Shown here one piece after another: positions 35,661 through 49,400 of a DNA stretch of 64,000 nt. A program made the translations under genes and the position numbers. This DNA comes from Pseudoscleropodium purum (lineage: Eukaryota > Streptophyta > Bryopsida > Hypnales > Brachytheciaceae). The notes under the pieces were generated by a model. The model made no database searches. It worked only from the letters and a program-made list of their open reading frames with translations, and was not told the origin of the DNA. Where the stretch lies: positions 4,154,001-4,218,000 of the forward strand of contig OZ017795.1 in NCBI GenBank assembly GCA_963969395.1, given 5' to 3'. Positions within the stretch are counted from its first letter, which is position 1. Each line of letters begins with the position of its first letter.

Positions 35661-38600
35661 TTCAGCACTGGCGATAACCTGACTATTCCTTGCTATGGAC
35701 CAGAGAACACCATTATTCACACCAGCAAAGTATTTGCTGGTCAAGCAATCCCTTCCTTCAGCTTCTGCTACGGGTAAACCCTAAGTTAAAGTACGAGTAA
35801 GCCCGAAGTCAGACGTTACGACTTCTATTGATGTGTGGCTTTCACTGCGAGCGGATTCATTCTATTAGTGCTACCTTAGTTTACTAATCAGTGTAGCATG
35901 TACTAGTGGTTGAGGAACCATTTGAGCGTAAACTGACAGTATCTAACTTAGTGCGTCTCATGGGATGTTCATGTAGAATTGACGTGTTTCAAATGAGTAG
36001 GCTTAGAGATGATCAATTTTGATTTGATTTTCTTTGTAGATAATGTACGTATTTCAGATGGATTTATAAGCTTCACACGACTAGACCATTTGTGGTTTAC
36101 ATATAGTGCTGGTATTTGTGAGCAATGAAACCACATGAATAGAGATGTAGCAGCCTTATACCTGATTACGGAGTCCCCTCGAGGTCAAACACCTTGCCCT
36201 GGTGGATATATCGGTAAATAGTGCAAGTGTTTCTCAAAAACTTCAAAGTGGATGAGGATAGAAGTGGATGCTTGTTTGGTTGTTCTTGAATATTATTTTT
36301 TGTTTTATTTTATTTTCTATTTAATATTAATTTTGGTCATAAGGAAATTCATGAAGTTTGTTTACCTCTACATTCTACATTGGTATGTATTCCTTCAAAA
36401 TTCTTGAGATCTAAATTCCCAAGAAAAACTATCATATGTTTCAAATCATCTACTTTTCCTCTTCCAAATGCTAAAAGATTTGGAGTTTATTTTATTTTCA
36501 ATAGTTCTTTATCTTGAAATCATTTCTTTTATATTTAAGAAATTGATTACAAGAATCTTAAAAATGCACTTTAGCTTCTTAATATTATAGTGTAGATGAT
36601 TAAAATATATATATGGTATGAAGTTTTGGTCCACTATGACAATAAAGTGTGTACAATCAAAGGAGTTAGAAAAGTGAATTTTAGTACGGAACTTTGGCAA
36701 TAAATAAACTTGACTCAATTGATTTCAAAACAATTTCATAATTCATCATCTTATTACAATCACTATCTTATTTATAACTAAAGTAGACATCCTTATTTCT
36801 AAAGATCGGATTGAAACCTTCAGTGTTTCAAAATATTAAAAAATTTATAATTGTCTTTTCCCATGTATAAAGAATTATTATTATGATAAACTTTTGGACC
36901 TTATGGATATGTTCTAAGAGACTTCTAATATTACACCCCTATCTTCTTGGAATACCCGATGTGTCTTAGTAAGCAAGGGAGACCTTGGTGGTGACTCCCC
37001 AAGTCTTGCAATAGTCTAAGAAGGGAGACACTACTAAGCAAACAAGGTGCAACAATACCCTAGATTTGAAGGATATGGCGGCTCAATTTGAAGGGTATGA
37101 TAAAATGTCATACATGCTTGAAAAGCTCTTGAGAAAACGCACCTAGCCATTCAAAGAATGCCTAATTTGAACTAATGAGTCAAAAATTATAACCACTCAA
37201 AGTTAGGAGTGTCCTAATAACACTTAGACACTTAGAGGTTTCAAAGGTGTTGCTTTTAGACAATATTTCTTGGAATAAGGCATGTGACATAGCATTAAAA
37301 ATCTATGAACACATGAAAGCTAGTATGACAAACATTACAAGGTTTTAAGCTAGGAGTGAAAATTTATGGCCAAAAAGAGAGGCCGTGGTGAAGGCAAAAT
37401 GACCTCACCTAATGGACCTGAATCTTTATAGGGCCATAATTTTGTGAGAACTTGTCCAAATGAGACAAATAAGGAGTCAATCGGCATCTATTCTTTATGT
37501 AAATATTCAAAATAGGCTTGCATGTGGAATTTGAAGCTTTAATTGCAAAATTACGTAGTTTGGGAGTTCGAGACTCCAAACAATGACATGACTTGGTGAT
37601 TTCGGTTGGAAATGGGTGGTCTTCTAAAACCCAAAGTGATTTGGGTACCCCCTTTGATATAAAAAGGGGTATTTGCCTCATCCTACAAAAAGTACTATAA
37701 GAGGGGTTGGTCTCCCTCCCTCCCTCTTGGAACCTTGGTAAATTTTGGTGAACCATAGTGACTCAAGGTTGATAGTGAAACTTCACCACCGGCTCCAAAG
37801 TACCATAGAGCATTTGTGTGAAGTGTCATGTGACACCAGTTGAGATGAAACCCCACCCCAAACTAGCCCACATTCAATGTATCAAAAGTTTGGAGTCTTG
37901 ATTAATAATGCCAAAAGAGTAACAAATACACCATGGAATAGTTTGGGACAAGGTGCAACTCAAGGGCAGTGAGGAATGTGGTGAGTAGTACCACCATACG
38001 CCCTAGCACTTCAAAATGAAACTCTACCCTATATCACCAAGTGACATGTCCGGTGTCACGTAGAGAGTGTGTGTGTTAGAGTTCCAATGACTAGAACTTA
38101 GCAATAGCAATTTGAAAGTGGTGACTAACATTGTAGGTGCGTGGCATATATAGTGTTAATTAGTTGTGGTCCAAGCAAGGTTGGAAACATAGCATGGTGA
38201 ATTCTATTGAGTAGTGAAGTGTGATTTGGGCCACAATATCTAAAGACAACCTCTCTAAAGGGATAAGGTTGAGATGGCCAAGGACAATTGATCCTTGTAT
38301 TACTTGATCAAAGGATAAATGTAAAAATTGTTCCCTATTTGGTGTCGCTTAAATTTTGTATTACTTCATGTCTCCAATCTAAGTTGGGATTTTTGAATGC
38401 AAATATGAATTCAGAATTTACAAATTTTATCAAATCTGGCAAATAAAAAATTTCAATGGTTTTTCAAAAGATAAAACATGGGAAAATACAAGGGTCAATC
38501 CTCCATAGTTGGTTGGAACCACCTAACACTATTATTTTAGAGAAGTTCATTGTGTAAGAGAAGATTTGCACTACTTTAAACATTGTCACATCTCTAAAAC

Positions 38601-39982
38601 CAAAAAACTTCTTCAAAACAATATTTTACCTTATTTGATAAGGTCCTACTTCAGATAGACCATCTTAATTCCATTCATTGCCCAATTCTATCTCCTATTT
38701 TTGGCCTATATTTAATCCAAAAAAACATCCAAATCCTTTCATTTTTCTCACAAAATCAGAGAATTAATGCCTACAAGGGGTAATGTGTCAATCATTTATT
38801 GGTGAGTTTTAAAGATAATTATGGGTGGTTTATGATTCCACTTTATAGGTGGTTTTGTAATTTCAAAGTAGACCACTTCAAAAATTCACAAAAATTACAA
38901 TTTTAATAAAAAAATTACTATTCCACTTAGGTTTGATTTGTAAAATAAGGGCACACCTCTAAAAAAATATGTGCTTTTTTTGAAGTTGGCCCAAGATATT
39001 GAGATTGCAAATTAAGGTGGTAATAGGCTTGTCTACCTTTATAGGGGAATTGATCTTATAACCATTTGCCTTCAATTAGGACTTTTTATATTATAATTTT
39101 TCAAAACTCACCCCCCTAAAATGATGATATTGTTAATAACATAAAATTAATATTAATGATGAAATAACTAAATTAGATAATAAATCCTACACTTGCTATC
39201 CATTGGGATGACATTAAGTTAGTGAAACGTTTGTGATGAAATTTGGGTTGTGATTGTGCATGACACATGAAGATGTAATACAATGTTGCAAATTATGAAT
39301 TCTAAATGCATGATTTCATCACTCCAAGTAGCACTATTCAATTAATTACAACTAAAATCCACCATTCATAGAAATTTATTTGCAAAATTGTAGAATGACT
39401 TTATTCCAACTAATTGACATTGAAAGAAAAATTTGTGCAATACAAAATCTCAAAATGTTGTCATTTTATTTTGGATCAATGTGTTACTTTGGGAATGATA
39501 TGTTTTTCATCTATACTTTATAAGTTTCATCCATGTCCAACAACCTATGTAAATAGCTTCATCATTCTAGCTCTTGTTTTAGCTAGGAAATATTGTTTTC
39601 TATGTCATCTTAAATAATTAAAATGAAAAAAACTTGTCAAATTCTTTTTATTAATCCGTAAAACACCAAGCTGCATTTTGGAGGCAGGTGCATGTGACTA
39701 GAGATTTTCATATTTTTTACCCAAATTTTAAGAGAAGGTAAGTACGAGGAATATCTTTAATACGCATTAAATTTCATGACATTTGGAAATAGGATTCAAA
39801 AGTTATAGCCTAGTATGATACATTTTTTATAAATTGGCAATTTGGGCAAATTAGAAAAAATCACTTTTTTCATAAATAAAAATTTGAAATTGGTTTTCTA
39901 GAGTTATACATACTTATAAAGCTTTGAATTGTTCTATTTTGATCAATGAGTCAAAAGTTACAAGGTTTTTTGTTTGTGGACA
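35661..39982. other. AT-rich intergenic region
   Basis: The first few hundred bases probably include the 3' untranslated region of the ApaG gene. The rest is AT-rich with no recognisable protein. The longest frame (37756-37409, minus, 115 codons) has no motif or splice context. Confidence 0.55.
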
Positions 39983-41027
39983 CACTACTAGAAATGCACG
40001 ACCAAAACAACAGAAATTCAACTGATTTTTGTTATTTGGGATAGTAGAATGACCATTTTGTAACTTTCTGTGAAAATCAACAAAATAGCAAATTCTTTCT
40101 ATTGATTTGAATAGTGCAATGACCAAATCAACAAGTTTTTGTTGAATTTGAAATCTTTTAAGAATCTTTTTGGAATGTTTGGAATCTTTTTAGAATCTTT
40201 TTGGAATATTTGAGAATCTAAGTATAATGATTAAAAATAAATTAATCATGTAAAATTCAGTCTTTTCTCAATTCAGCAGACTTTGGAGTCCATTCTCGCG
40301 TAGTAGAATAAGAAATTTCAAAAAACTTAAACCCAAGAAAAATTGTAAATTCAAGCTAACTTTCACCTCCAAAAATCCGTTTGTGATTTCGATTCTCCAA
40401 TCAAAAGTTATAGACAAAAATCAGAAAGGGTAGTTAGGAACACTTATTTTGACATTTTCAAACATCCTCTCTGATTTTTGTCTATAACTTTTGATTGGAG
40501 AATTTAAATCACAAACGGATTTTTGGAGGTGAAATTTAGTTTGAATTTACAACTTTTCTTAGTTCCAAGTGTTTTGAAAAAATTTGTTCTACTATGACTG
40601 AATGACCTCTGAAGTCCACTAAAAATACAAAATACATGAAAAAACAATGAAAAAACTAAATATATAAAATTCTAGTTCTCGTGTGGTCACTTAAATATTT
40701 AAGTGGTTTAGTGGTTGGAACCTTGGACCTCCAAACATGAGATCCAAGGTTCAAATCCCCTTGGAGGCACCCACCCGCGTGGCGGGTGGCCTAGGTGGCC
40801 CTACCCGCGTAGTCGGCTGCCTAGGTGGCTACCCAAGCAGAAAAAAAAATTATTTTAAATGGGTACTGACCAAAAAAATTAAAATTTAATGAATTTATCC
40901 AAAACAACAGAAAAAATCAACAAATTTCAATTTGATTTTGTCCAAAACAACACCTCTAAAATGATTGAATCATTCAACAAATTTGAGTTGAAATTTTGTT
41001 GTTTTGGTCATGAATTTTCTAGTAATG
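39983..41027. mobile_element. Non-autonomous CACTA (En/Spm) element, 1,045 bp
   Basis: The left end is CACTACTAGAAA, the CACTA signature. The right end in reverse complement reads CATTACTAGAAAA, then both ends share GACCAAAACAACA followed by similar sequence. The flanks are the 3-bp duplication ACA (39980-39982 and 41028-41030), the usual CACTA target size. There is no transposase frame inside. The core is a long imperfect palindrome, listed separately. Confidence 0.85.
40275..40620. repeat. Long inverted repeat (hairpin) with ~150-nt arms
   Basis: The left arm (about 40275-40428) and right arm (about 40466-40620) are near reverse complements. For example, CACCTCCAAAAATCCGTTTG on the left pairs with its reverse complement on the right. 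The CAATCAAAAGTTATAGACAA block pairs likewise. The loop is only about 40 nt. A transcript would fold into a long, nearly perfect stem, a plausible source of small RNAs. Confidence 0.88.
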
Positions 41028-42206
41028 ACATGTATGGATTTTCTACTCCAAAATAAACTTTGAAGTCCTTTATTTTACTCAATTATTGAAATTTTTGAAA
41101 AAAATGAAAATCATAGGATGTAGCTTGTTTAATACAACATTCCAATTATTAGTATTGTAATTTTACAATTCTGTATTGTAATTCTTAACAATTTAGTATT
41201 TTGAATCATTCTTTATCATTGTCTATTTACTATTTTTTTCCTATATGTTGTACAATTCCAAATGATCTGAAACTTTTCAAGCATGTAGAAAATTTGTCTA
41301 CAAAAAAGAATTCAAAGAAGCACCACCATTTTGAACATTTTTTTGAGAAGTGAGCTTGTGAAGTGCAGCTACCTTGTTTTTCAGAGGGTGAAAAAAATGA
41401 ATTCAATGCATTTGAATGATCATATCTTGCAATGGTGGGAATTATCTACATGGTGGGAATTTTTTGAAAATTTTACCAAATATTTTAAAGTTATCATACT
41501 ACAAGATCCTACGGTTTCATCTATCAAAAAAAGTTTTTTTTCAAAAATTTATTACTTGTATTTAAAATGGCAGTTTTAAAGCATTTTTGGTAGAAATATA
41601 GAACTTTAGGGATTAAACTTGACACACTGGTATTGTAGATAGAATCATTCCATCTATAGTACATTCCAAACTATTGAAATCAAGATTTATTTTCATCCCT
41701 AGAACCTCTTTTGCTACAAATCCTTACATCTTGAAATAGTAAAGCACTTATCAATATAACAAATTCAAAAATGTTATATCATATTTTCCTTTTGAACTAT
41801 CTACTAGCCTCCACATTCTTCCTATTTATAATATTAAGTAGTCAAAGGATACATACTACTAGCCTAAAGAATCAAATGCTAATTTGTATATACAATTCCT
41901 TTGCCACAAAAAATATCCACCAAGATATCTACTACGGAAGCATATCCAATGAACAAAAAATTACTATTCATGAAGGGTGAGTTCAATGTTGCTATTTAAT
42001 GTTATGTTATGACTTGCATACATCAATGTCAAGCTTGGACACTTCAAATCCTTTATACAAATTAATTACATACATGATCTAAAATAAGACCATATAATTT
42101 ATTTTTCTTCATTATATTTTTAAAAATTTTAATTGTTATATAAAAATTTTAAACTATATAATGGGTTATTTTTATGTGCATTTAATAGTTTTAATAGTGT
42201 CCATCT

Positions 42207-42460
42207 CAGGGTTGACAGGACGGTCAGACGTTTGGGACGTCCGGACGCGGACACTATGTCCGCAACGTCCGCTGACATTCGCGGTCCCGGCGGACACAAC
42301 GTCCGCTGGGACCACCCTGTCCGCCCCGTCCTGTCTGCCCCGCCCTGCCCTGTCTGCCTTCCGACAGCGGGAGGGACACTGCAGCCGCTGGCGTTTGTGA
42401 GGACGGACGTCCGGGTTACGGACGCTATTTTGGGGCGGACGTATTGATTTGTCAACCCTA
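42207..42460. mobile_element. hAT-type MITE, copy 2 (254 bp)
   Basis: Starts CAGGGTTGAC and ends GTCAACCCTA, matching copy 1 (16435-16793) at both ends. It shares interior blocks such as GACGTCCGGGTTACGGACGC. The flanks are a perfect 8-bp duplication GTCCATCT (42199-42206 and 42461-42468). It is strongly GC-rich in AT-rich DNA, and about 100 bp shorter than copy 1 through internal deletion. Confidence 0.92.
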
Positions 42461-42538
42461 GTCCATCTACCTTCTAAAGCTTGTAATAAGAAAAAGAGTG
42501 ACTTTGAAGGGAGGGTTCTTCAGAGGATCTAAGGCCAT

Positions 42539-42712
42539 TAGAAGACTACAAGTTTCCAAAATGTTTGCTTAAGCCCACATTTGTTGTTGGCTTTTGTAGG
42601 AATGAATTTGATGTAGTAGAGATACTAGAAGACTACAAGTTTCTAAAATGTTTCCTTAAGCCTACCTTTGTTGTTGGCTTTTGTGGGAATGAATTTGATG
42701 TGGTAAAGATAC
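42539..42712. repeat. 87-bp tandem duplication
   Basis: Two adjacent units begin at 42539 and 42626. Both contain GAAGACTACAAGTTTC, TTTGTTGTTGGCTTTTGT and GGAATGAATTTGATGT, with a few differences. Non-coding. Confidence 0.85.
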
Positions 42713-45189
42713 TATCACATCTAATATGAAATGAACAACATCATTGTAAGTTAATTTAAAATGTAGGGCAATACAAAAATCCATTGAATCAACTATCTAT
42801 CATTTGACGATATACCATGAAGAAGTTTTTTCATGGCCCTCCAAAGGAATGAATTCAATGAGACTTAGTGAGATTGTAGAATAGAGAGGTTGTTTTTATA
42901 GTGAAATGCATTATTTATTATGAATCCTTAAAGGCTGTGGGATAATTTGAAGATAAGAGCTTGACCACTCATTGTCAAAACATAGGAATATTATTCAAAA
43001 TGGAATTTTTGACCTCATTTAGACATAGAAGAATGAGTTTTTTCAAAAATTATTTTCAAATTGTGAAATCATTTGGGAGCTTGGAGCATTGATAATTATA
43101 AATGCACATGCCTCCATTTTTCTAATTTTGTCTTGGGATTTTTTTAACTCCTTTAATGCCAACCTCATACCGTAGAATCAACATTTTTGTTCATATTCAA
43201 TTTTTGCACTTTTGATTCATTTCAAAATCCAACCTCATATTTTTTTTCACAAAGATTTTTTCACAAATTTAATATCCCTAATGCATATACTTTATATTTT
43301 CTAATTTTGTCTTGGATTTTTTCTAAAAAACCTTCTTCTACTATACTTAAATGAGGTTTGAAATTCCAATTTGAACAAAATTCTTGCTTTTGAGTTAGAT
43401 TTAAGTAGTTGAGGTCCTACTAATCCAAATTTGTATATCCCACATGAGTTGACTTACCTATTACTATTCTACTTGTATAAAGAACTTGTCTTCTACTAAG
43501 GGACTCTCCACAAGAGGCTTTTGAAGCTATGCTTTAGGGTTGTTGAACTTGTCTAATTTATTTGAATGTGAAGTCAATTTTTGATAAGTAATATTTTAAA
43601 GTGTCAAAGCTTAATTAATCAATAGTTTGGAAATAGTGTAGCAAACCTAGGCCATCAACCCACCAATTATCAATGTTCTTAAGATGCGTTCTTGAGCTTT
43701 CTACAAAGAATTGACTAAGTGGAAACTTTAGGAATTTTTGAAGAAAGCAAGGATAGAAACTAGAATGAAACAATCTTCCAGAAGCCTCAAATCTCCTCTA
43801 ATGGCTAATGTGTGAGTCTAAAATCATGAGCTTCGAAGTCAAGACACCTATCTTATAGGTGTTCATATATATATGATGTTTATGTTGTAAGCTCCTTCAA
43901 TGGTTGTAGGGGGGTCTATTTACATTTAGACTTGAGACTCATACATCCAAATTTATATACTCATAGACTAGCATAATTGACTTAGAAGGTAATGAATGTT
44001 ATATGTACAATACTCTTAGCCTAAAGATGATTATTTGATATAAATCATAGTATTTTTGTTCTAATAAAAAATTGTTCATTTTTAGAATGATTTTTCATGC
44101 ATATAGAGATACTTCATATTGCCTATAATAGATACTTTTTTTTTTATTCTTATAAATCCACTTTCACTCTTTCTTGGACATTTGATTTGTTACCATCTTT
44201 CATTGTTCACTCCATCATTCTAACAACTCTATGTGGACCTAGAATACATGATGTAGTTCAAAAGAATTACAATATGTTTAAAACATTTAAAACATTTTGA
44301 AATTAATTCTTAAATGTTTAGAGAGTCAAATTTTGGATGCAATATGAGTTTTTCGAGTATTTAATTTAGATCATCCATAAATGGAGGTATACATTTATTA
44401 CAACAAAAGTATATCTTCGTAATGAATCAAATCCAATGATATGTGGCACTCTCAAATTGAACCATTTGTACCTCATGCTATGTGTCTACAAAGCTTCAAT
44501 TAGTCACATATTCTATTTTCACGGAGTTGTAATTGAGCATGATAAGGTGGGAAGTATAATATGACATCTAAATCAAAATTGTTAATTGTTGAATTATCTA
44601 TTCAATGGTGTATGTTTTATAATATTTTAGTTCATTCCATATTTACATAGCAACTGTGGCTTAAAATATTATAAAAAATAGATGCCAAAATTTTGGAACA
44701 ATTATTTTTGGTCATATTTAGGGATTAAAAAATCTTGTAGAATCTTTCTATTTTTAGCATCAATTGAACCTTATTTTCAAAAAAATAAAATTGACAAAAA
44801 TTTGCTAAAGCTACTACATTGGTCTAGTATATTGTATTATGGAGTCAAAAATGGTACCTTATATATGGTTTCATAAAGACCTTTAAAAGTTTACAATTGT
44901 GAACATCTCTTCAAAAGAAGAAGCATCCAAATCCAACACTTTCATTGTCCCTACTTGATGAGTGTTCCAAATGATTAATTTTCTTGATAATATGGTAGCC
45001 TATTCAAGCAAAAAGTGAAAACCAACCCAAATTATATACTAAATTCTAATACTTATACAATATTCTATGAATTTTTAAAATTGAAAGCAAATAATACCTA
45101 TGCAAGTTCCCTATCCCCCTTTTGAAGACACCCAAGGGAGCATGAAATGCTCACTTCCCATTGGTTACTCTAAAGAACTCTTCAACTTC

Positions 45190-45488
45190 CATTGGTTTTG
45201 GTAAGTTTGGATGAAGGTGTCTTGGCCATTGGAGGCTAAAATATAGATGGCGGAATTAGAAAAAGGTCACTTGTGAGTGGGGCTGAAGAGGAAGCATCCA
45301 GTGATCATTCTTATGGATGCTTTCATTTACTCTTCAAAGTTCAAACTCTTTTGTTGGTGGGTTTGGGTGAAGGTGGCTGGCCATTGAAGGCTAAAATATA
45401 GATGGCGGAATTAGAAAAAGGATCAGTTGTGAGTGGGGCTGGGGAGGAAGCATCCACTGATCATTCTCATGGATGCTTTCATTTTCCA
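45190..45488. repeat. ~155-bp tandem duplication upstream of the kinase gene
   Basis: Two units offset by 155 bp share GATGGCGGAATTAGAAAAAG and GAGGAAGCATCCA. Each has an ATG (45247 and 45402) opening the same peptide, MAELEKG. In the first copy the frame stops after nine residues. In the second it runs 68 codons (45402-45608). It could be a small upstream exon or a chance frame. Confidence 0.75.
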
Positions 45489-46407
45489 CCAAAGAATTCT
45501 TTGAATTTTGTGCCCCAGAAGAATTCCAAGGATTTGCAAGCTCATTCTATTCAGCAGTGTTTTGTTTTGGAACAGCACTTGCCACGAGCCTTCTCAGCAC
45601 TGCTGTAATTCTGGAAGGACGGAGTCTGAGAGTGCGAAATTTCGCCTCAAAACACAGCGGTGGTATACGCTCACCCGGTCGGTCGGTCACGGAGTTCGAA
45701 AGGCATTCGCAGGAACGCCCGTCGTACGGAGTTACTGCTGCTTGCTGGTACACAGCGGGACAATCAGCCGCATTGATGCTTCTATCACGGTTTACAGTCT
45801 ATACCACCGGTAAGTTAAGTTGTCTTGACAAACTTATCAATAAAACAATGAGATTCCACCACTGTCATGACGAGACAACAAGTTGCAGACAACTTTTAAT
45901 ATAATTTAATCTGAGCAGTGAAGCAAACTTATCAATCGGTATGGAGTGTGTACCTACGTAAGTCAGGCTTATATACTATGAAGAAAGTTTCTGTATGCCG
46001 GGTAGTACCTGGCAATCCACCTTTTCGTCGATCGTGCGTCCGGCGGTGTTCACTTCTTTCCACAGCGTCGACAGTCGACACTGTCGTTCGCGTCCACGGA
46101 TTTTCAAGGCGACTTGAACTGAATGATCTTGACCTCAGCTCCACCACAGAAGCGGCAAGCTCTAGGATCGATGGTCCACGATGTAGTGGATCATCGATCG
46201 ATAGTTGGAGGCGTGACGAGAAAGTGATTAGTTTTCTGGATTTTCTGGGTTTATTCTAGAATCGTTATCATTTCGGTTTATAGATTTCGGATAGTTGAAG
46301 CTGGGGTGGGAGGACATGGAGTCTATTGCGTATGTGGGTCGTTTAGTGCGGTGACTTAGAGCTTTGACTGGAGTTTCAGGGTTTCAAGCTGTTGTGTGGG
46401 GGCGGAT

Positions 46408-49400
46408 ATGGCTGCTTTGGGCAGTATGTTACTGAGTTGGTTTTCTAGAGAAGGCTGGCATGGTCTTCCTCGGGGTTGCCAGATCTCGGGTATGGAGGTT
46501 TGTCGTACCGTTATTGAGCTTGGCACTTCTCTCGGTATGTAACCATTATGGCGCTCTCGAATGTAGCGCCCGGCGGCTATGCCAATTTCTCTTTTATGAA
46601 TTCCCTCTCGAGGCTTTGGCGTGCTATTTCATTGGTGGTGAGTGCCTGACATTTCAAACAGCTTCGACCTCTAGTTGCTCAGTTTCTGTCATTAGGCTGG
46701 TCGAATTTTTATACGTTCTTGTATGTTAGGAAACGAAAAACGGTTCACATATACCAAGGAATGCGTTATTTGGAAACAGAATGCGAAGTTTCAAATTTTT
46801 ATTGGAAGATAACCTAAAATCTAAACTTGAACAGATGTTTTAGGTGGTCACTGTCCTCCAAATTCATATGCAGCCATTGTCAGACATTTGAATGTGATTA
46901 TTTGGGGTCAGTGTGGCTATATATTATAAAGGGTTTCCCAACCTAAATTCATCAGCCTGTAAAGTTTCGTCATGCCTCAGACCTCTTTATTTTTGATCAC
47001 TTGTGACCAGTTTGTTTTAATTTTTTATCCTTCTCGATCAATCTTACAATGCTTTTGATTTGAGGGAGAACTTAAAAAATTCCATACACGTGGTCGCGGC
47101 TGGCATGACTTTCCATTCGTTGCGGTAATCAGAGATCCGACACCGATTGTCAATCGGCCCAGGAATGCCTGAAGCGGAGCCTTGCATGCATCAGCAGCAT
47201 TGAGCGCTGCACTGGTTCCTTGCAATTTAACCGTTCCCTGTGTGAGAGGTTTGTGACCAAGTACGTCAGCCGTGCTCGAGAATTGCTGGACGCTTGGCAG
47301 TCTGAAATCGAGCTTTACAGCAACCAGTGTGCTCCCGCTCTCACAGCACTTCACATAACTTTGAATGAAGCCGAGTTCTTAATCCAGAAACACTGCGCAA
47401 ACTCCCAGTGGCTGTGGGCGGCTGTGGAGCTGGTGGAGAACACTTCCGCGTTTGCAGAGGTCATCCTTGACCTACGATGGTACACCCATGCGCTGCACAT
47501 TGCAATTGAGGTGGGTGACACTAATTTCACCATTGGGTCTACTTTTAAGTATGGTAGCCGACCCATTGTCGACCATTTAAGCATATCTGGAGCATACGTT
47601 TCTTGAGTGCAAGAATTTTCCCATGTATAAAAATTATGCCGTAATTAATTATATGACGGGAATGGGTCTGGTCACAAATGGGTCGGCTATCATAATGTAA
47701 ACCTAGAAATGATCACTCCTAACCCCAAATCCTTGATTTCTTCTAGTTATAATCAAATGTTTTGAATCTTGTTTTATAAATTATATATTTTGATTAATTT
47801 TAGTGCATGTTACACAACTCTTGGAATACTCGGCCTTGGTGGGACAAATGGGCTTCTAAATGCCCTCACATGTATTTTCAACTTGACGTGTGGATATTAT
47901 CCAATCAGTTGTACACACTACATGACAGATCTCGAGGTTATAAATGTGCAAATACAGATTGTCAGTAAAGAGGTTTGAGTACAATGAAATAAAGAAACTT
48001 GGAATTCATTTTTGTTTGATTATTTGCATTACTTTAATTGATGATATTATACATGAAAATTGGCTTCATCCGGAGGAAATCTTTGTTAATTTTCAAACCA
48101 TTTAATGCGCGTCGTTGGCAAGGAATATGCACATATCCTATTATAAAATAGGTTGTCTTCATAATTGGATATCGTACCGAATTAGAACCGTCCTAATCAA
48201 TATTACTTGTCACCCAGCTATCACGTGTCACTTCACCCCGGCAATCCAGACTGCAGAAGCAGAAGGACCTGGTATGGAATCTCCAGAAAGAAGCCATGAA
48301 AGAGCATGTAGACCTCCTTGAAGGTTGGGAGCGAGAGTGCAAGCAGCTGAGGTTGCACGGAGACCGTGAAGCGCTTCTTTCAAAACTCAAGGTTGGTAAT
48401 GGAGCCGAAATTCGTTGCTTGGGCTCGTACTTGGCCCAGAAGTTAGCATTGCGCCACATGCATGCCCGAGAAGCGTTAGCTCTAAACTTGAATGTGACTG
48501 AGTTACTGTACGCCAAGCATCTGTTGGGAGAGGGATGTTATGGCAAAGTATACAAGGTGCAGTGGCTGGGTATGTCATGCGCCTTGAAACAGCTGTATTC
48601 TTCTGATGTAGACGAGGTTGTCCCCGAGGAGGTGAAGATTCTGTCCAAGCTCCACCACCCCAACATCATTCAGCTATACGGCTACTTTTTCGAGCGCGGG
48701 ACACTGTATTTCATCATGGAGCTCATGGATGACTCTCTGAGTGGATACGTAAGAGCCCCGGGGTGGGGTACTCTTCGAAGCTCCCCGAAGGATTTTCTTC
48801 TGGTAGCGCTGGATTGCATGCTGCAAATAGCGAAAGGGTTGCTGTGCCTGCATAGCCAAGGAATGGCACACCGGGATCTGAAAGGCGATAATATTCTTGT
48901 AAAGCCCAGCGAGAATCCTGACCGGAGGAGCAAAGGCTACTTGAGTGTGAAACTAACAGACTTTGGACTGGCCAAGGCAAACCTTAGAAACTCAACTTAC
49001 TCCTCGTTAGACTGGAAAGTGGGATCTCTTCCGTGGAAAGCCCCTGAGCTGTTCAGAGTAGGGAATTGTAATAACGTGGACAGATTAAATGGTACCCCGA
49101 GGAGGAAGAACCATCCATTGAAGCCTGATGTTTACAGCTTCGCCATAGTTTGCGCTGAGATTTTGTGCGGGACGCAACCATTCTCGAGTGCAGAACTTCA
49201 ACCACTGCGGGAGTTTTGTGCCAAAGTGATGGGAGGGGAATTGAGACCCAAGTTGCCTGAGAAGATTCTTCCGCCGGGGTTGGCAGACTACATCAAGCGA
49301 TGCTGGGATACGGATCCAGTTAATCGCCCGGAGTTTCGGGATATCTGCAAGCGGATTCGGCACTTTCGTGATTCTCTGCTAGAGATAAATGCCTTCGTTG

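Larger units (their letters stand above)
41028..46407. other. AT-rich intergenic region with one MITE and short duplications
   Basis: It contains the MITE copy at 42207-42460, an 87-bp tandem duplication and a ~155-bp duplication, each listed separately. Otherwise it is AT-rich with short frames lacking motifs. The GC-richer 45500-46400 part could hold promoter or untranslated leader of the kinase gene. Confidence 0.5.

Noticed and set aside
37409..37756. 115-codon minus frame in AT-rich DNA
   Set aside because: No motif, no splice context and no neighbour that would support a gene.
40690..40790. tRNA-like stretch with GGTTCAAATCC (B-box-like) and TAGTGGTTGGAACC (A-box-like)
   Set aside because: No acceptor stem or full cloverleaf can be drawn, and it lies inside the CACTA element. 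At most a tRNA-derived relic.
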